Shown in pieces: positions 43,270 to 52,374 of a stretch of 64,000 nucleotides of DNA (its first letter is position 1; each line of letters opens with the position of its first letter). The notes beneath the pieces were generated by a model that worked only from the letters and a program-made list of their open reading frames with translations, searched no databases and was not told the DNA's origin. The DNA is from Hyphomonas neptunium ATCC 15444 (GTDB lineage: Bacteria > Pseudomonadota > Alphaproteobacteria > Caulobacterales > Hyphomonadaceae), in assembly GCF_000013025.1 (NCBI RefSeq), contig NC_008358.1, forward strand, positions 434,001 to 498,000, in the 5' to 3' direction. The position numbers were made by a program, and so were the translations under genes.

Positions 43270-44064
43270 ATGGAACTTGAGCCCCTTGTCATTCTCGCCG
43301 CGCTTCTCAGCGGGGCAGTCGTCGGATTGTTTCTGGGAACGTTTGGCGGCGGGGGTTCTGTGCTCGCCGCGCCATTGTTGATCTATGCCGTGGGCGTGAA
43401 AGATCCGCATATGGCGATTGGCACATCGGCGGCGGCCGTGGCGGCGATTGCGGCGGTGAGCCTGATCGGTCACTGGCGGGCAAAGCGGGTGAAATGGCCG
43501 TGTGCGGGCCTGTTTGCGCTGGCGGGCATTGCCGGATCGGTTGTGGGGTCGCAACTGGCGCTGCGCGTGGACGGCACGTGGCTGTTGCTGGCCTTTGCCG
43601 TGGCGATGGGAGCGATCGGGCTTTCGATGTTTCGCCGGCCCAAAGGGCTTGGTGATCCGGACGTGCATATCACGGCGGCCATCATGGCGCGGATTGTGCC
43701 GCTGGGGCTGCTGACCGGGCTGGCGGCGGGATTTTTCGGGATCGGCGGCGGCTTTCTGATCGTGCCCGGCCTGATGATGGCGACGGGCATGACATTGTCG
43801 AACGCAATGGCCTCCTCGCTCGTCTCGGTGGCGCTGTTTGGGGCGACGACCTCGGCGAACTATGCCTTTGCCGGGCATGTGGACTTGCCCCTCGCAGGCC
43901 TGCTGCTGGCGGGCGGCGCAGTGGGCGGGGTTGCCGGCGTGCAGGTGGCCAGGGCGCTCGCGGGGCGCACGGCGCTGGCGCGCAAGGGCTTTGCGGCGAT
44001 GATTGTGGGGGTGGCGGGGTATGTCGGCTGGAACGCTCTGCTTGGAATTGCCGCAACCTCCTGA
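43270..44064 (+). CDS. TauE/SafE-family sulfite or sulfur-compound exporter
   Basis: A 264-residue membrane protein with about eight TM helices. The family's two repeat motifs are visible: FLGTFGGGGSVLAAPLLIYA near residue 20, and FFGIGGGFLIVPGLMMATG near 157. Members move sulfite, sulfoacetate or other small sulfur anions. Its divergence from a persulfide dioxygenase suggests export of the sulfite that the enzyme produces. Confidence 0.92.
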   Translation: MELEPLVILAALLSGAVVGLFLGTFGGGGSVLAAPLLIYAVGVKDPHMAIGTSAAAVAAIAAVSLIGHWRAKRVKWPCAGLFALAGIAGSVVGSQLALRVDGTWLLLAFAVAMGAIGLSMFRRPKGLGDPDVHITAAIMARIVPLGLLTGLAAGFFGIGGGFLIVPGLMMATGMTLSNAMASSLVSVALFGATTSANYAFAGHVDLPLAGLLLAGGAVGGVAGVQVARALAGRTALARKGFAAMIVGVAGYVGWNALLGIAATS

Positions 44065-44188
44065 TTTAGAGCGCGTTACCAATAGCAGCGGACCTGTCAA
44101 AGGTTGCTAAATCCGCCGCAAAGCGCTGATATGAAGATTAACGGGATTAACTTGGCACCGGCCTTTTGGCCGCGCAGGGAGATGTGAG

Positions 44189-44908
44189 ATGGGCTTGATC
44201 TGGTGGATTATGCCATCGATTGCCGGGGTGATCGGGCTGCTTCTCCTGTTCGCAGGGTTCGGGAAGCTGGCCAACCTCAAGCCCTTTGCGGGGGTGACGC
44301 GGCTGGCCTTTGGCACGGCCTTTGTCGGCATTGCCGGGATGGTGGCGTTCATCGGGCTGAACATCCAGACCTATAAGCGCCTGACCTATGAGCGGCCCGT
44401 GGCGGTGGTGAAGTTTGCCTCTGTGCCGGGGCAGGCGGAGGCGTTTACGGCGGACGTTACATTCTCAGACGGCACGCATCTGTTGCAGGCGGACGGCACG
44501 CAGCCGGTATTCCGCGGGGACGAATGGCAGATTGGCGCGCGCGTGATCAAGTTCAAGCCGATGGCAAATATCCTGGGATATGACTCGATGTACCGGATTG
44601 AGCATATGCGCTCGACCAATGCGATGCAGTTTTCTTCCGAGGCGGTGACCGAAGGCAAGATTGACGGCATACGGATTGTCACCGAGGAGCCGGGCATTGA
44701 TGTGTCGAAGCTCGCCGACACTTATGGGTCGCGGTTCGGCATTGATGCTGAATATGGCTCAGCCACCTATCAGCCGATGGGCGATGGATTTGAATACGAA
44801 GTCTCGATTACGCAGGACGCACTGATCGCGCGGCCGACCGAGGCGACGCGGACGCTGATCCAGTCGAATTCCTATCCGGGTTTCATTCCTTCAAAGCAGG
44901 CAGACTGA
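44189..44908 (+). CDS. Membrane protein of unknown function
   Basis: A 239-residue protein with two N-terminal TM helices (about 8-25 and 38-58). A soluble domain follows that begins VAVVKFASVPGQAEAFTADV and contains the run GDEWQIGARVIKFKP. I do not recognise the domain; similar proteins are sometimes labelled efflux-associated without evidence. Its stop overlaps the start of a methyltransferase by one base (TGATG), so the two are coupled. Confidence 0.78.
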   Translation: MGLIWWIMPSIAGVIGLLLLFAGFGKLANLKPFAGVTRLAFGTAFVGIAGMVAFIGLNIQTYKRLTYERPVAVVKFASVPGQAEAFTADVTFSDGTHLLQADGTQPVFRGDEWQIGARVIKFKPMANILGYDSMYRIEHMRSTNAMQFSSEAVTEGKIDGIRIVTEEPGIDVSKLADTYGSRFGIDAEYGSATYQPMGDGFEYEVSITQDALIARPTEATRTLIQSNSYPGFIPSKQAD

Positions 44909-45534
44909 TGAATCCCTGGGAACGCTACGTCGTACCAAATCTTGTTTCGTGCGCATGCTCGACAAAGCCGATCATGAAACAGCGGGCGAAGGTTGTGCCG
45001 AAGGCGGAAGGCGTTGTGCTGGAACTGGGCTGTGGATCGGGCACCAACTTTGCGATGTATGACGGGGCGAAGGTGGATCACCTTTATGCGCTGGAGCCGT
45101 CTCCGGGGATGGTCGTGAAAGCCAGGCGCACGGCAAGCGAGCTGGGCATCGGCAAGAGCATCGATTTTCTGGAGACCGGCGCGGAAGCCATTCCGCTGGC
45201 GAACAATTCGGTCGATACCGCCGTGATTACCTTTGTGCTGTGTACCATCCCTGACTGGAAATCTGCGCTGGCCGAGACGAAACGCGTGCTGAAACCTGGC
45301 GGCAAGATCCTCTTCACCGAGCATGGGCTGGCGCCCGACGAAGGCGTGGCCAAATGGCAGCGCCGGGTCGAGCCTGTGTGGAAGGCTTTGGCGGGTGGGT
45401 GTCACCTGACGCGCGATACGCAGGCGATGCTGCGCGAGGCGGGGTTTGAGCCGGAGGGCGCGGAGACGATGTACCTTCCGGGCACGCCGAAGATTGCCGG
45501 CTTTGTCAGCTGGGGCGCGGCGCGGCTCGCCTGA
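44908..45534 (+). CDS. Class I SAM-dependent methyltransferase
   Basis: A 208-residue methyltransferase with motif I VLELGCGSGTNFAMY, the acidic residue ALEPSPGM ending strand 2, and the post-I motif AVITFVLCTIPDW. The arrangement resembles the METTL7/UbiE-like small-molecule group. The substrate could be a lipid or a thiol. It is coupled to the membrane protein upstream, which hints at a membrane substrate. Confidence 0.88.
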   Translation: MNPWERYVVPNLVSCACSTKPIMKQRAKVVPKAEGVVLELGCGSGTNFAMYDGAKVDHLYALEPSPGMVVKARRTASELGIGKSIDFLETGAEAIPLANNSVDTAVITFVLCTIPDWKSALAETKRVLKPGGKILFTEHGLAPDEGVAKWQRRVEPVWKALAGGCHLTRDTQAMLREAGFEPEGAETMYLPGTPKIAGFVSWGAARLA

Positions 45535-45547
45535 CGCCGGCCTGACG

Positions 45548-46375
45548 ATGCGCCGGCCGCCTTATCTTCCTTTTTTGAGTGGTCCCTTGAGCCTGGCGCC
45601 GGGGCTGAAGCCGATTGCGCCGGAGGCGTGGCTGAGTCCGGACACCGAGGCGCATGTGCTGGAGGAAAAGCGGGCGCTGATGCGAGCGCGGCGCGGCGAG
45701 GTTTATGGCGCGCGCGATGGCAGCGAGCTGGCGGCGTTGGAGGCAGCGGCGGCGGTGCATGGCGTGGCCGGGCCTGCGGTGGGCGATTGGCCGAGCGCGC
45801 TGGAGGGGGCGGCGAGCGCGGTTTCCGATGATCTCTGTGTGCTGATCAAAGATAGCGATGACCTTTGGCGGCTAGAGGCAGCGAGCCTGTGTGCGCCAAC
45901 CTTCTGGCGGCTGGACGAGAAGCTGGGCGAGCCTCTGGGCGGACTGCATGGACCGGTGCCCGGCGCCAATCCGGGGCTGGTTTCGCGGATACACCGGATG
46001 TTTGACGCGCTGCGGCCGGGGCAGGTGCTGGAGCGGTTCAACTGGACGGTTCAGCCGGGAACGGAGCGGTTTACGCCGTCGCAGGCGGCATTCAAGGCGC
46101 TGGCCGGCGGGATGGATGAAGCGGGCGCCCTGGACGGGCTGTGGCTGCGGGTGGAGCGGCAGACGATTTCGAAGCTGGAAATTTCTGGCGCGGTGGTGTT
46201 CACGATCCGGGTGGCGATTGATCCGCTACGGGCCGCGCTTGATGGGCCGGGGCAGGCGGAGGCGTTTCGGGCGGCCTGGGAAGGGATTGATCCGGTGCTG
46301 GCAGACTATAAAGGCTGGCCGCATTATCAGCGGCTGGTTCACGCAGCGCTGGCGCAGGCGGGCGAGCGCCGTTAA
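45548..46375 (+). CDS. DUF3445 heme-dependent oxidative N-demethylase-like protein
   Basis: A 275-residue DUF3445 protein. Diagnostic parts are the start PYLPFLSGPLSLAPGLKPI, the LHGPVPGANPGL region, and the LERFNWTVQPG block. A characterised relative is the heme subunit of an oxidative N-demethylase. The usual partner subunits are not adjacent, so this may be a stand-alone member. It follows the methyltransferase by 13 bp. The frame is open further upstream, but the ATG at 45548 gives the normal N-terminus. Confidence 0.82.
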   Translation: MRRPPYLPFLSGPLSLAPGLKPIAPEAWLSPDTEAHVLEEKRALMRARRGEVYGARDGSELAALEAAAAVHGVAGPAVGDWPSALEGAASAVSDDLCVLIKDSDDLWRLEAASLCAPTFWRLDEKLGEPLGGLHGPVPGANPGLVSRIHRMFDALRPGQVLERFNWTVQPGTERFTPSQAAFKALAGGMDEAGALDGLWLRVERQTISKLEISGAVVFTIRVAIDPLRAALDGPGQAEAFRAAWEGIDPVLADYKGWPHYQRLVHAALAQAGERR

Positions 46376-46405
46376 GGCAGGACGACACTGAAGAAGGACA
46401 GCGGC

Positions 46406-46843
46406 ATGCAATACTGGCTGATGAAATCTGAACCCGATGCCTGGAGCTGGGAGCAGCAGGTGAAGAAGGGCGAGGCGGGCGAGATCTGGTCGGGCGTGCG
46501 CAACTATACCGCGCGCAACCATATGCGTGAGATGAAGCTCGGCGACCGGGTATTCTTCTACCACTCCAATATCGGGCTGGAGATTGTCGGCGTGTGCGAG
46601 GTGTGTGAGCTGTCAAAGCCTGACCCGACCACGGACGATGCGCGCTGGGACTGCGTGACCATCCGCGCGCTGGCACCGATGCCTAAGCCGGTGACGCTGA
46701 AGGCGGCCAAGGAGAATCCGAAGCTGGCGGAGATGAGCCTGGTTTCCTCATTCCGGCTGTCGGTGCAGCCGGTGACGGCGGCGGAATGGAAAGAGGTCTG
46801 CCGCATGGGCGGCATGGACCCGAAGACGCTGAAGGCGGTTTAG
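46406..46843 (+). CDS. EVE-domain (PUA-like) protein
   Basis: A 145-residue EVE-domain protein (thymocyte nuclear protein 1 type) that spans the whole chain. The pocket residues lie in YWLMKSEPDAWSW, WSGVRNYTARNHMREMK and DRVFFYHSN. Such domains read modified bases in DNA or RNA. It is stand-alone here and the last gene of the rightward cluster that starts at 44189. Confidence 0.92.
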   Translation: MQYWLMKSEPDAWSWEQQVKKGEAGEIWSGVRNYTARNHMREMKLGDRVFFYHSNIGLEIVGVCEVCELSKPDPTTDDARWDCVTIRALAPMPKPVTLKAAKENPKLAEMSLVSSFRLSVQPVTAAEWKEVCRMGGMDPKTLKAV

Positions 46844-46846
46844 GGC

Positions 46847-47587
46847 TCAGCTGCCAGTAGGCTTGCGGTAGAGCGAGATATGCATGCGGCTATTGGCGGT
46901 GAAAGCTGCGCGATCCCATGCGCCCCAGCGACTTTCTGGCTGGAGGCCAGCGAGGCGGGCCATCAGGTCAATCTCTGAGGGCCAGGCATAGCGCATCGGA
47001 AGGGGCGTCATGCGGATGCCGTCCGGCGTGAACCGGAGATACTGATATTCGACCAGCTGCTTCACTGGGTCATGGATCGCGGCTTCCAAGGTCAGCGAAT
47101 TCCGGTCAAGATGCTTGGGTTTCAGGCTGCGATGGTCCCGGAACTGGGCGATGTCTGGCACGAATGCTTCGACTAGGAATGCGCTGCCGGGTTCCAGCAT
47201 GTCGGCGGCATTCCGGAAACAGCGAAGCTGGGCTTCCTGACTCGTGAGGTTGAACAGTGTATTGAAAATCAAGAAAATGAAGCCGAACCGGCCCTCTGCC
47301 CTGACCTCAGACATATCGCCCATGGTTACCGGGATCGCCGTACCACCGGGTTTTTCGCGGAGCTTTGCTACCATTTCTAACGAGGCTTCTATGCCTGAAA
47401 TATTGCAACCCCGCTGCGCCATGGGTAGGGCGACGCGCCCAGTGCCGATAGCGAGTTCGAGTGTGCGTTGACCAAGGGAAATGTCCGCTAACAGATCAAC
47501 GGCCGCACCGGTTGTGCCGGGATTATGCAGGAGGTCGTAGTCCTCCGCATTCAGCGCTCCGAAGGTTTCGGGGCCGTATCCCTTCAT
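46847..47587 (-). CDS. Class I SAM-dependent methyltransferase
   Basis: A 246-residue methyltransferase with motif I TLELAIGTGRVALPMAQRG and the following GIEASLEMV acidic loop. FGFIFLIFNTLFNL is the post-I strand. The substrate is unknown. Its codon use is noticeably less GC-biased than its neighbours, which may mean later acquisition. It converges on the EVE gene with a 3-bp gap. Confidence 0.87.
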   Translation of the reverse strand: MKGYGPETFGALNAEDYDLLHNPGTTGAAVDLLADISLGQRTLELAIGTGRVALPMAQRGCNISGIEASLEMVAKLREKPGGTAIPVTMGDMSEVRAEGRFGFIFLIFNTLFNLTSQEAQLRCFRNAADMLEPGSAFLVEAFVPDIAQFRDHRSLKPKHLDRNSLTLEAAIHDPVKQLVEYQYLRFTPDGIRMTPLPMRYAWPSEIDLMARLAGLQPESRWGAWDRAAFTANSRMHISLYRKPTGS

Positions 47588-47643
47588 GAGAGGGCGCTAT
47601 CTGCGCAATGGTAGTGCATCCACGTTGGCTAGCATAGATTGCA

Positions 47644-47672
47644 GGGGGAGGCGAGCGCGAAGCGGAAGCTCA
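47644..47672. repeat. Partial REP-type element
   Basis: GGGGGAGGCGAGCGCGAAGCGG matches the right REP arm near the insertion sequence (GGGGGAGGTGGACGCGAAGCGG) at most positions. It is a third, degraded copy and overlaps the 3' end of the gmhB gene by a few bases. Confidence 0.5.
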
Positions 47673-48200
47673 GCCCCTGTTGCCATCCTCGAAGCTCGCC
47701 AGCGTCCATTCGGCGAAGGTGGCGAGGTTCCCGCCGGTGAAGAGGAAGCCGGCCACGCTGGCGGCTTTGGCTGCTTCGATGTCGGCCTCCTTGTCGCCGA
47801 TGAGGAAGCTGGCTTCGCGCTTCACCGGGAAGTCTGCCATCGCGCGCAGGAGCATGCCGGGCTTGGGTTTGCGGTCGAAGCTGTCCTTCCGGTAGCGGAG
47901 GTTTTCGCCGTCTTCGTGGAAGGGGCAGAAATAGATCCGGTCGATATGCGCGCCTTTTTCGGCGAGGCGCGCCTGCATCCAGTCATGCAGGGCGTGCATG
48001 TCGTCTTCGGTATAGTAGTTGCGGGCGATACCGGACTGGTTGGTGACGATGAAGACATACCAGCCACGCTGGTTGAAGGCGGCAATGGTTTCAGCCGCGC
48101 CTTCGATGAACTCGAAGTCTTCGATGCGGCTGACATAGCCCCGGTCGATATTGATGACGCCGTCTCTGTCCAGAAAGAGGGCGGGGCGATGTTTGTTCAT
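47670..48200 (-). CDS. gmhB: D-glycero-D-manno-heptose 1,7-bisphosphate phosphatase-like HAD enzyme
   Basis: A 176-residue HAD phosphatase. The nucleophile motif is ALFLDRDGVINIDRGYV near residue 8, and motif II is VFIVTNQSGIARNYY. The family's C-x-F zinc-loop remnant appears as YFCPFHEDGE, and SFLIGDKEADIEAA is motif IV. It removes the C7 phosphate in ADP-heptose synthesis for LPS core. The ATG at 48200 is the natural start; a longer open frame to 48269 has no family match. No other heptose genes are in the window. Confidence 0.9.
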   Translation of the reverse strand: MNKHRPALFLDRDGVINIDRGYVSRIEDFEFIEGAAETIAAFNQRGWYVFIVTNQSGIARNYYTEDDMHALHDWMQARLAEKGAHIDRIYFCPFHEDGENLRYRKDSFDRKPKPGMLLRAMADFPVKREASFLIGDKEADIEAAKAASVAGFLFTGGNLATFAEWTLASFEDGNRG

Positions 48201-48341
48201 GGGCTCTATGTGGCAGCTTCGCGGGAGGATGCAATCCTCTCCAGAGGCGCGAAAAGGATCGACAGTCAAGGGCTTCTGCGAAACACTTGCCCCTGTGACA
48301 GGCCAAAGAATGCCTGCGCGGCAAACCGGGAGGGAACAGAC

Positions 48342-48611
48342 ATGGAAGCATATATTCCGCTGATCGTGAGCGCGCTGGGCGGCACGATCCTGGGGCCGGT
48401 CCTGTCAAAACTGATGGGCGGCAGTGGCGCGATGGGCATCATTGGCGGCATTTTGGGCGGTATCGGCGCGCACTATGGCGCCGATGCTGCGGGCGCCGGG
48501 CAGATGCTCGGCAGCACGCCGATGATGATCCACATACAGAATTTTCTGGAGGGCGGTATTGGCGGCGGCATCCTGGGGTTGATCGCCGGAGCGGTTTCCA
48601 AGCAGCGCTGA
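48342..48611 (+). CDS. Small glycine-zipper membrane protein
   Basis: An 89-residue protein with an excellent ribosome site (GGGAGGGAA). Three hydrophobic segments rich in GxxxG (such as GGSGAMGIIGGILGGIGA and EGGIGGGILGLIAGAV) should pack as helices in the membrane. The family is not recognised; it resembles small stress- or envelope-associated glycine-zipper proteins. A large hairpin lies 21 bp past its stop. Confidence 0.7.
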   Translation: MEAYIPLIVSALGGTILGPVLSKLMGGSGAMGIIGGILGGIGAHYGADAAGAGQMLGSTPMMIHIQNFLEGGIGGGILGLIAGAVSKQR

Positions 48612-48631
48612 TCTGCAATGCCGGCACCACA

Positions 48632-48675
48632 AGAGAAAGAAAAGATGCCCTCAATTGAGCATCTGTACTTTCTCT
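48632..48675 (+). terminator. Long two-part hairpin after the glycine-zipper gene
   Basis: An outer stem AGAGAAAG/CTTTCTCT (8 bp) and an inner stem AGATGC/GCATCT (6 bp) are separated by a small internal loop. The apical part contains the palindrome CTCAATTGAG. No clean T-run follows. It probably ends the upstream transcript or lies in the leader of the c-di-GMP enzyme gene. Confidence 0.55.
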
Positions 48676-48785
48676 CAGAAAAATAAATTGCTTTTTAAGG
48701 TAGAAATTCCTGTGGCGCCTGAACTAACAAGGCGGTAACCCTTGTGCGGCAAACAGGTTCCAGCAGAATGCTGGAGCCCTGTCTG

Positions 48786-50963
48786 ATGACAACATATCAT
48801 GGAAGTCTGTCCGTGCTGAGCGGGCATGAGGGCATCCATCCCGCCGGACGCGATGGATTGTTTGAGCACCATATCTGGCACCATGATCTTGGCCTCGTCT
48901 TTCTGGCGGCTCTCATCTGCCTTGCGGGCTCCTGGGTGACGTTGCAACTGTTCCGGCGCGCGGCCGGTGTTTCCGGAGCCCAGCGTGTGGGATGGCATAT
49001 CCTGACGGCTGTGGCGGCCGGAGCGGCGATCTGGTGCACGCACTTTATTGCTATGCTCGGCTTTGATCCCGGTGTGCCTTTTTCGTTTGATCCTATACTG
49101 ACCATTCTGTCCTTGATCGTTGCCATGATTGGTGCCGCGGCCGGTTTTTCATTCGCTACAGCGCGCATGAAGTTCGCGCCGCTCCTGGGGGGCGCAATCG
49201 TCGGGCTTGGAACAGCGGCGATGCACTACACAGGAATGATGGGTTATTCCGTGCAGGGTATTGTGACATGGAATATGCCGCTTCTGGCTCTTTCGATCAT
49301 CTTCTCTGTTTTCCTGTCAGCGTCCGCCGTTCATTTGATGTTGCGCGCTGCCAATACGCGAAAGCAGATTATAGCCGCAGCGTTTCTTGTGGCTGCCATC
49401 GTGATGCTGCACTTCACGGGCATGGCCGCATCGCATTTCGAGCCCCTCGGCGTGGTTCTCGCTGAGCCTATGCAGGACGCTGTCAAGGCGTTGGCATTCG
49501 CGATCGCAGGAGTCGGGTTCCTGATCATCGGCGCCGGCGTGGCCAGCTATCTGATTGATGCACGTGTACGGAGCGAATCGTATGAACAGCTGCGCCATAT
49601 GGCGGTGACTGACAGCCTTACAGGGCTTCCCAACCGGGTGAGTTTCACAGGGCGCCTGGATCATGAGATCGACACCGCAAAGGCGCGGGGGCTCAAAGTA
49701 GCCCTGATCGGCATCGACCTGGACCGCTTCAAGGAGATCAATGATCTACGGGGTCATGGAGCCGGCGATGATGTGCTGCGAACGCTTGCGGCACGCATGC
49801 GCGCGTTGCTGCGCGAAGGAGAATTTGTTGCCCGGCTGGGCGGAGACGAGTTTGCGGCCGTCAAGCGGATGCAAAATGGCGCAGACGTTTCAGACTTTCT
49901 CGTGCGTCTTGAAGCGGCCCTTTATGAGCCAATTGCGCTGGACGAATTCCATGTGACTCCCGGCGCGAGCCTGGGTGTGTCGATCTATCCTGATGACGCC
50001 ACAGACAAGAACGCTCTGCTTGGAAATGCAGACCTCGCCATGTATCGCGCAAAGTCGACACCGGGCACAAATGTCGCCTTCTATGATCCTTCCATGGATG
50101 AGGTCGTCCGGAAGCGGAAAAATCTTGCCAACGATTTGCGGCAGGCATTTGACCGCGATGAGCTGGACCTGCATTTTCAGGTTCAGAAATCTGTTTCCAC
50201 GGGAGACATCCGGGGTTACGAGGCTTTGGTTCGTTGGAAGCATCCGGAGCATGGAGATATATCTCCGGAAGTGTTCATTCCGATTGCGGAAGAGTATGGA
50301 CTGATCCTGCAGCTTGGAGAGTGGGTGCTACGCAAGGCCTGCGCGAGAGCGGCGAGCTGGCTGCCGCCTTACAAGGTCGCGGTGAACGTTTCCCCCCTGC
50401 AATTCGCGCATGCCGATTTGCCCAAAGTGATCCTTGAAATACTGGTCGAGACTGGCCTTGCGGCCAATCGGCTGGAGATTGAGCTGACGGAAACCGCAAT
50501 CTTTGCGGACAAGGAGCGCTCGCTTCATATGCTCCGCCAGATCAAAGGCATGGGCGTGACGATTGCGCTGGATGATTTTGGAACGGGCTATTCTTCGCTC
50601 GATACCCTGCGCGCATTTCCGTTCGACAAGATCAAGCTCGACAAGTCCTTTATCGACCATGTGGACTCCAACGAACAGACCGCCGCCATGGTACGGGCCG
50701 TGCTGGCATTGGGCCGCAGCTTGAAAATTCCGGTGCTCGCTGAGGGCATCGAGAATTCCGGGCAGCTGGCCATGTTGACCTTTGAGGGGTGCGATGAGGC
50801 GCAAGGCTTCCTGCTTGGCCGGCCGATGTCTATCGACCGGATTGTCAGCGCCGGACATCTCAGCCTGAAGCCCGTAATGTCGCAGACCGAACCTGTGGAA
50901 GATCGCCGGAAACCTATTGAAGACAACGTGCCCGAAAAGCCCGGTAAAGCGGCGGCGTCCTGA
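48786..50963 (+). CDS. MHYT-GGDEF-EAL membrane c-di-GMP enzyme
   Basis: A 725-residue signalling protein. The N-terminal MHYT sensor (about 30-250, seven TM helices) has the three metal-type motifs CTHFIAML, MHYTGMM and MLHFTGMA, thought to sense O2, CO or NO through copper. The cytosolic part has a GGDEF domain with RLGGDEFAAV (RxxE at the inhibitory site rather than RxxD). It ends in an EAL domain with YEALVRWKHPEHG, intact up to DDFGTGYSS. Both activities could therefore be present. The ATG at 48786 has GGAG 9 bp upstream. Confidence 0.93.
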   Translation: MTTYHGSLSVLSGHEGIHPAGRDGLFEHHIWHHDLGLVFLAALICLAGSWVTLQLFRRAAGVSGAQRVGWHILTAVAAGAAIWCTHFIAMLGFDPGVPFSFDPILTILSLIVAMIGAAAGFSFATARMKFAPLLGGAIVGLGTAAMHYTGMMGYSVQGIVTWNMPLLALSIIFSVFLSASAVHLMLRAANTRKQIIAAAFLVAAIVMLHFTGMAASHFEPLGVVLAEPMQDAVKALAFAIAGVGFLIIGAGVASYLIDARVRSESYEQLRHMAVTDSLTGLPNRVSFTGRLDHEIDTAKARGLKVALIGIDLDRFKEINDLRGHGAGDDVLRTLAARMRALLREGEFVARLGGDEFAAVKRMQNGADVSDFLVRLEAALYEPIALDEFHVTPGASLGVSIYPDDATDKNALLGNADLAMYRAKSTPGTNVAFYDPSMDEVVRKRKNLANDLRQAFDRDELDLHFQVQKSVSTGDIRGYEALVRWKHPEHGDISPEVFIPIAEEYGLILQLGEWVLRKACARAASWLPPYKVAVNVSPLQFAHADLPKVILEILVETGLAANRLEIELTETAIFADKERSLHMLRQIKGMGVTIALDDFGTGYSSLDTLRAFPFDKIKLDKSFIDHVDSNEQTAAMVRAVLALGRSLKIPVLAEGIENSGQLAMLTFEGCDEAQGFLLGRPMSIDRIVSAGHLSLKPVMSQTEPVEDRRKPIEDNVPEKPGKAAAS

Positions 50964-52217
50964 TCAGGGCGCTGCGGCGGGCAGAACGTCTCGGTTGGCG
51001 GCGACCCCGCGCAGGAAGGGCAGAAACGCCAGCGCAGTGAGAATGGCCGCGAGCAGGAATGCTGCGCCGCCAAATTGCAAAGGCGCGTCTTCGCGGGAGA
51101 AGCTGAACAATGCACCGCTCATGATCAGGGGGCCGATGATCATGCCCAGCGCATTGAGGCTGGAGGCAGCGCCTTGCAGCTCGCCCTGCGCGTCAGGCGG
51201 AGTGAGGCTGGACATCAGGGCGTTGGCGGCGGGCATGGTGACGCCGCCGAGCGCGCTGAACGGGATGATGAGATAGGCAAAGAGCGGCTGGCCCGCAAAG
51301 GCAAAGCCGGTCATCGCGATGATGGTGACGCAATAGCCGAACATGATGGTGCGCACACTGCCGAGGCGTTTGAGGATAAAGCCCATGAGGCCCGCTTGGA
51401 CGGTGGCGGCACCGACGCCCACGAGGCCGAGCGAGAGGCCGATCTGCATGGGCGACCAGTCATACCGGATCTCGCCATGCACCGACCAGGTGGCAGGGAA
51501 GACTGTGTGGGCGAGGAAGAAAATGCCGCTCGCGATGAGGAACCAGGAGACTTTGGGGAGCTTTGAGAAGTGGCGGGCGGCGCCGAGGGGGTTGGCGCGC
51601 TTAAGGTTCAGATTGCGGCGGCGCGCCTTGGGGAGGGATTCGGGCAGCACGAATACGCCGTAGAGGAAGTTGAGGAAGGCGAGGCCCACGGCGGCAAAGA
51701 AGGGTATGCGGGGGCCAAGCTCGCCGAGCAGGCCGCCGATCACCGGGCCGAAAATGAAGCCGAGGCCGAAGGAGGCGCCGATAAAGCCGAAGGCGCGGCC
51801 GCGTTCCTCCGGGGTCGTCGTATCGGCAATGTAGGCGTTGGCGGTTGAGTAGGTGGCGCCCGATATGCCCGCGAGCGCGCGGCCGAGGAAGAGTATCCAG
51901 ATGTTGGGGGCCAGCGCCATCAGCAGAAAGTCGAGCCCCAGCATCGCCATCGAGACGAGCAGGACCGGGCGGCGGCCGAACTTGTCGGACAGGGCGCCGA
52001 TCAGCGGGCCGAACAGGAACGTCATCACGGCATAGGTGGCCGCGAGACCGCCGATCCAGAGGGTGGCGCCGGAGGCGGGCACGTTGGCGAGATCCTGGAT
52101 CAGCGTGGGCAGGACCGGGATGATCAGGCCAAAGGCGAGGTGATCGATGAAGACCGTCACCAGCACGAAGAAGAAAGCGTTTTTGCCGGGAAGGCGGGCG
52201 GGCGCGGTGTCGGTCAT
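50964..52217 (-). CDS. TetA-like MFS drug exporter
   Basis: A 417-residue, 12-helix major-facilitator protein. The motif A loop reads GALSDKFGRRPVLLVS, and the motif C-like GFIFGPVIGGLLGELG in helix 5 marks drug/proton antiporters of the TCR/Tet type. The start is FFFVLVTVFIDHLAFGLIIP. It may export tetracycline-like compounds, but specificity cannot be set. The ATG at 52217 is chosen over a TTG at 52235. It is convergent with the c-di-GMP enzyme, with no gap. Confidence 0.9.
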   Translation of the reverse strand: MTDTAPARLPGKNAFFFVLVTVFIDHLAFGLIIPVLPTLIQDLANVPASGATLWIGGLAATYAVMTFLFGPLIGALSDKFGRRPVLLVSMAMLGLDFLLMALAPNIWILFLGRALAGISGATYSTANAYIADTTTPEERGRAFGFIGASFGLGFIFGPVIGGLLGELGPRIPFFAAVGLAFLNFLYGVFVLPESLPKARRRNLNLKRANPLGAARHFSKLPKVSWFLIASGIFFLAHTVFPATWSVHGEIRYDWSPMQIGLSLGLVGVGAATVQAGLMGFILKRLGSVRTIMFGYCVTIIAMTGFAFAGQPLFAYLIIPFSALGGVTMPAANALMSSLTPPDAQGELQGAASSLNALGMIIGPLIMSGALFSFSREDAPLQFGGAAFLLAAILTALAFLPFLRGVAANRDVLPAAAP

Positions 52218-52374
52218 GCGCGGGACTGTCAGCAAGGCGCGGGCGGCGTCAAACGAAATTATTGACGCGGGCGGGGCAGGGCTGGCGGGGGCGCGAGAAA
52301 GCTGCGATTCTGGGCGGATCGCCAGGAAACTTCCGTATGCCTTGGGCGTTGTGAGATTGATGGAGGAGAATTCT

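Noticed and set aside
44065..44188. TTAA-N5-TTAA upstream of the 239-residue membrane protein as a CtrA box
   Set aside because: The spacer is 5 bp instead of 7, so it does not fit the consensus.
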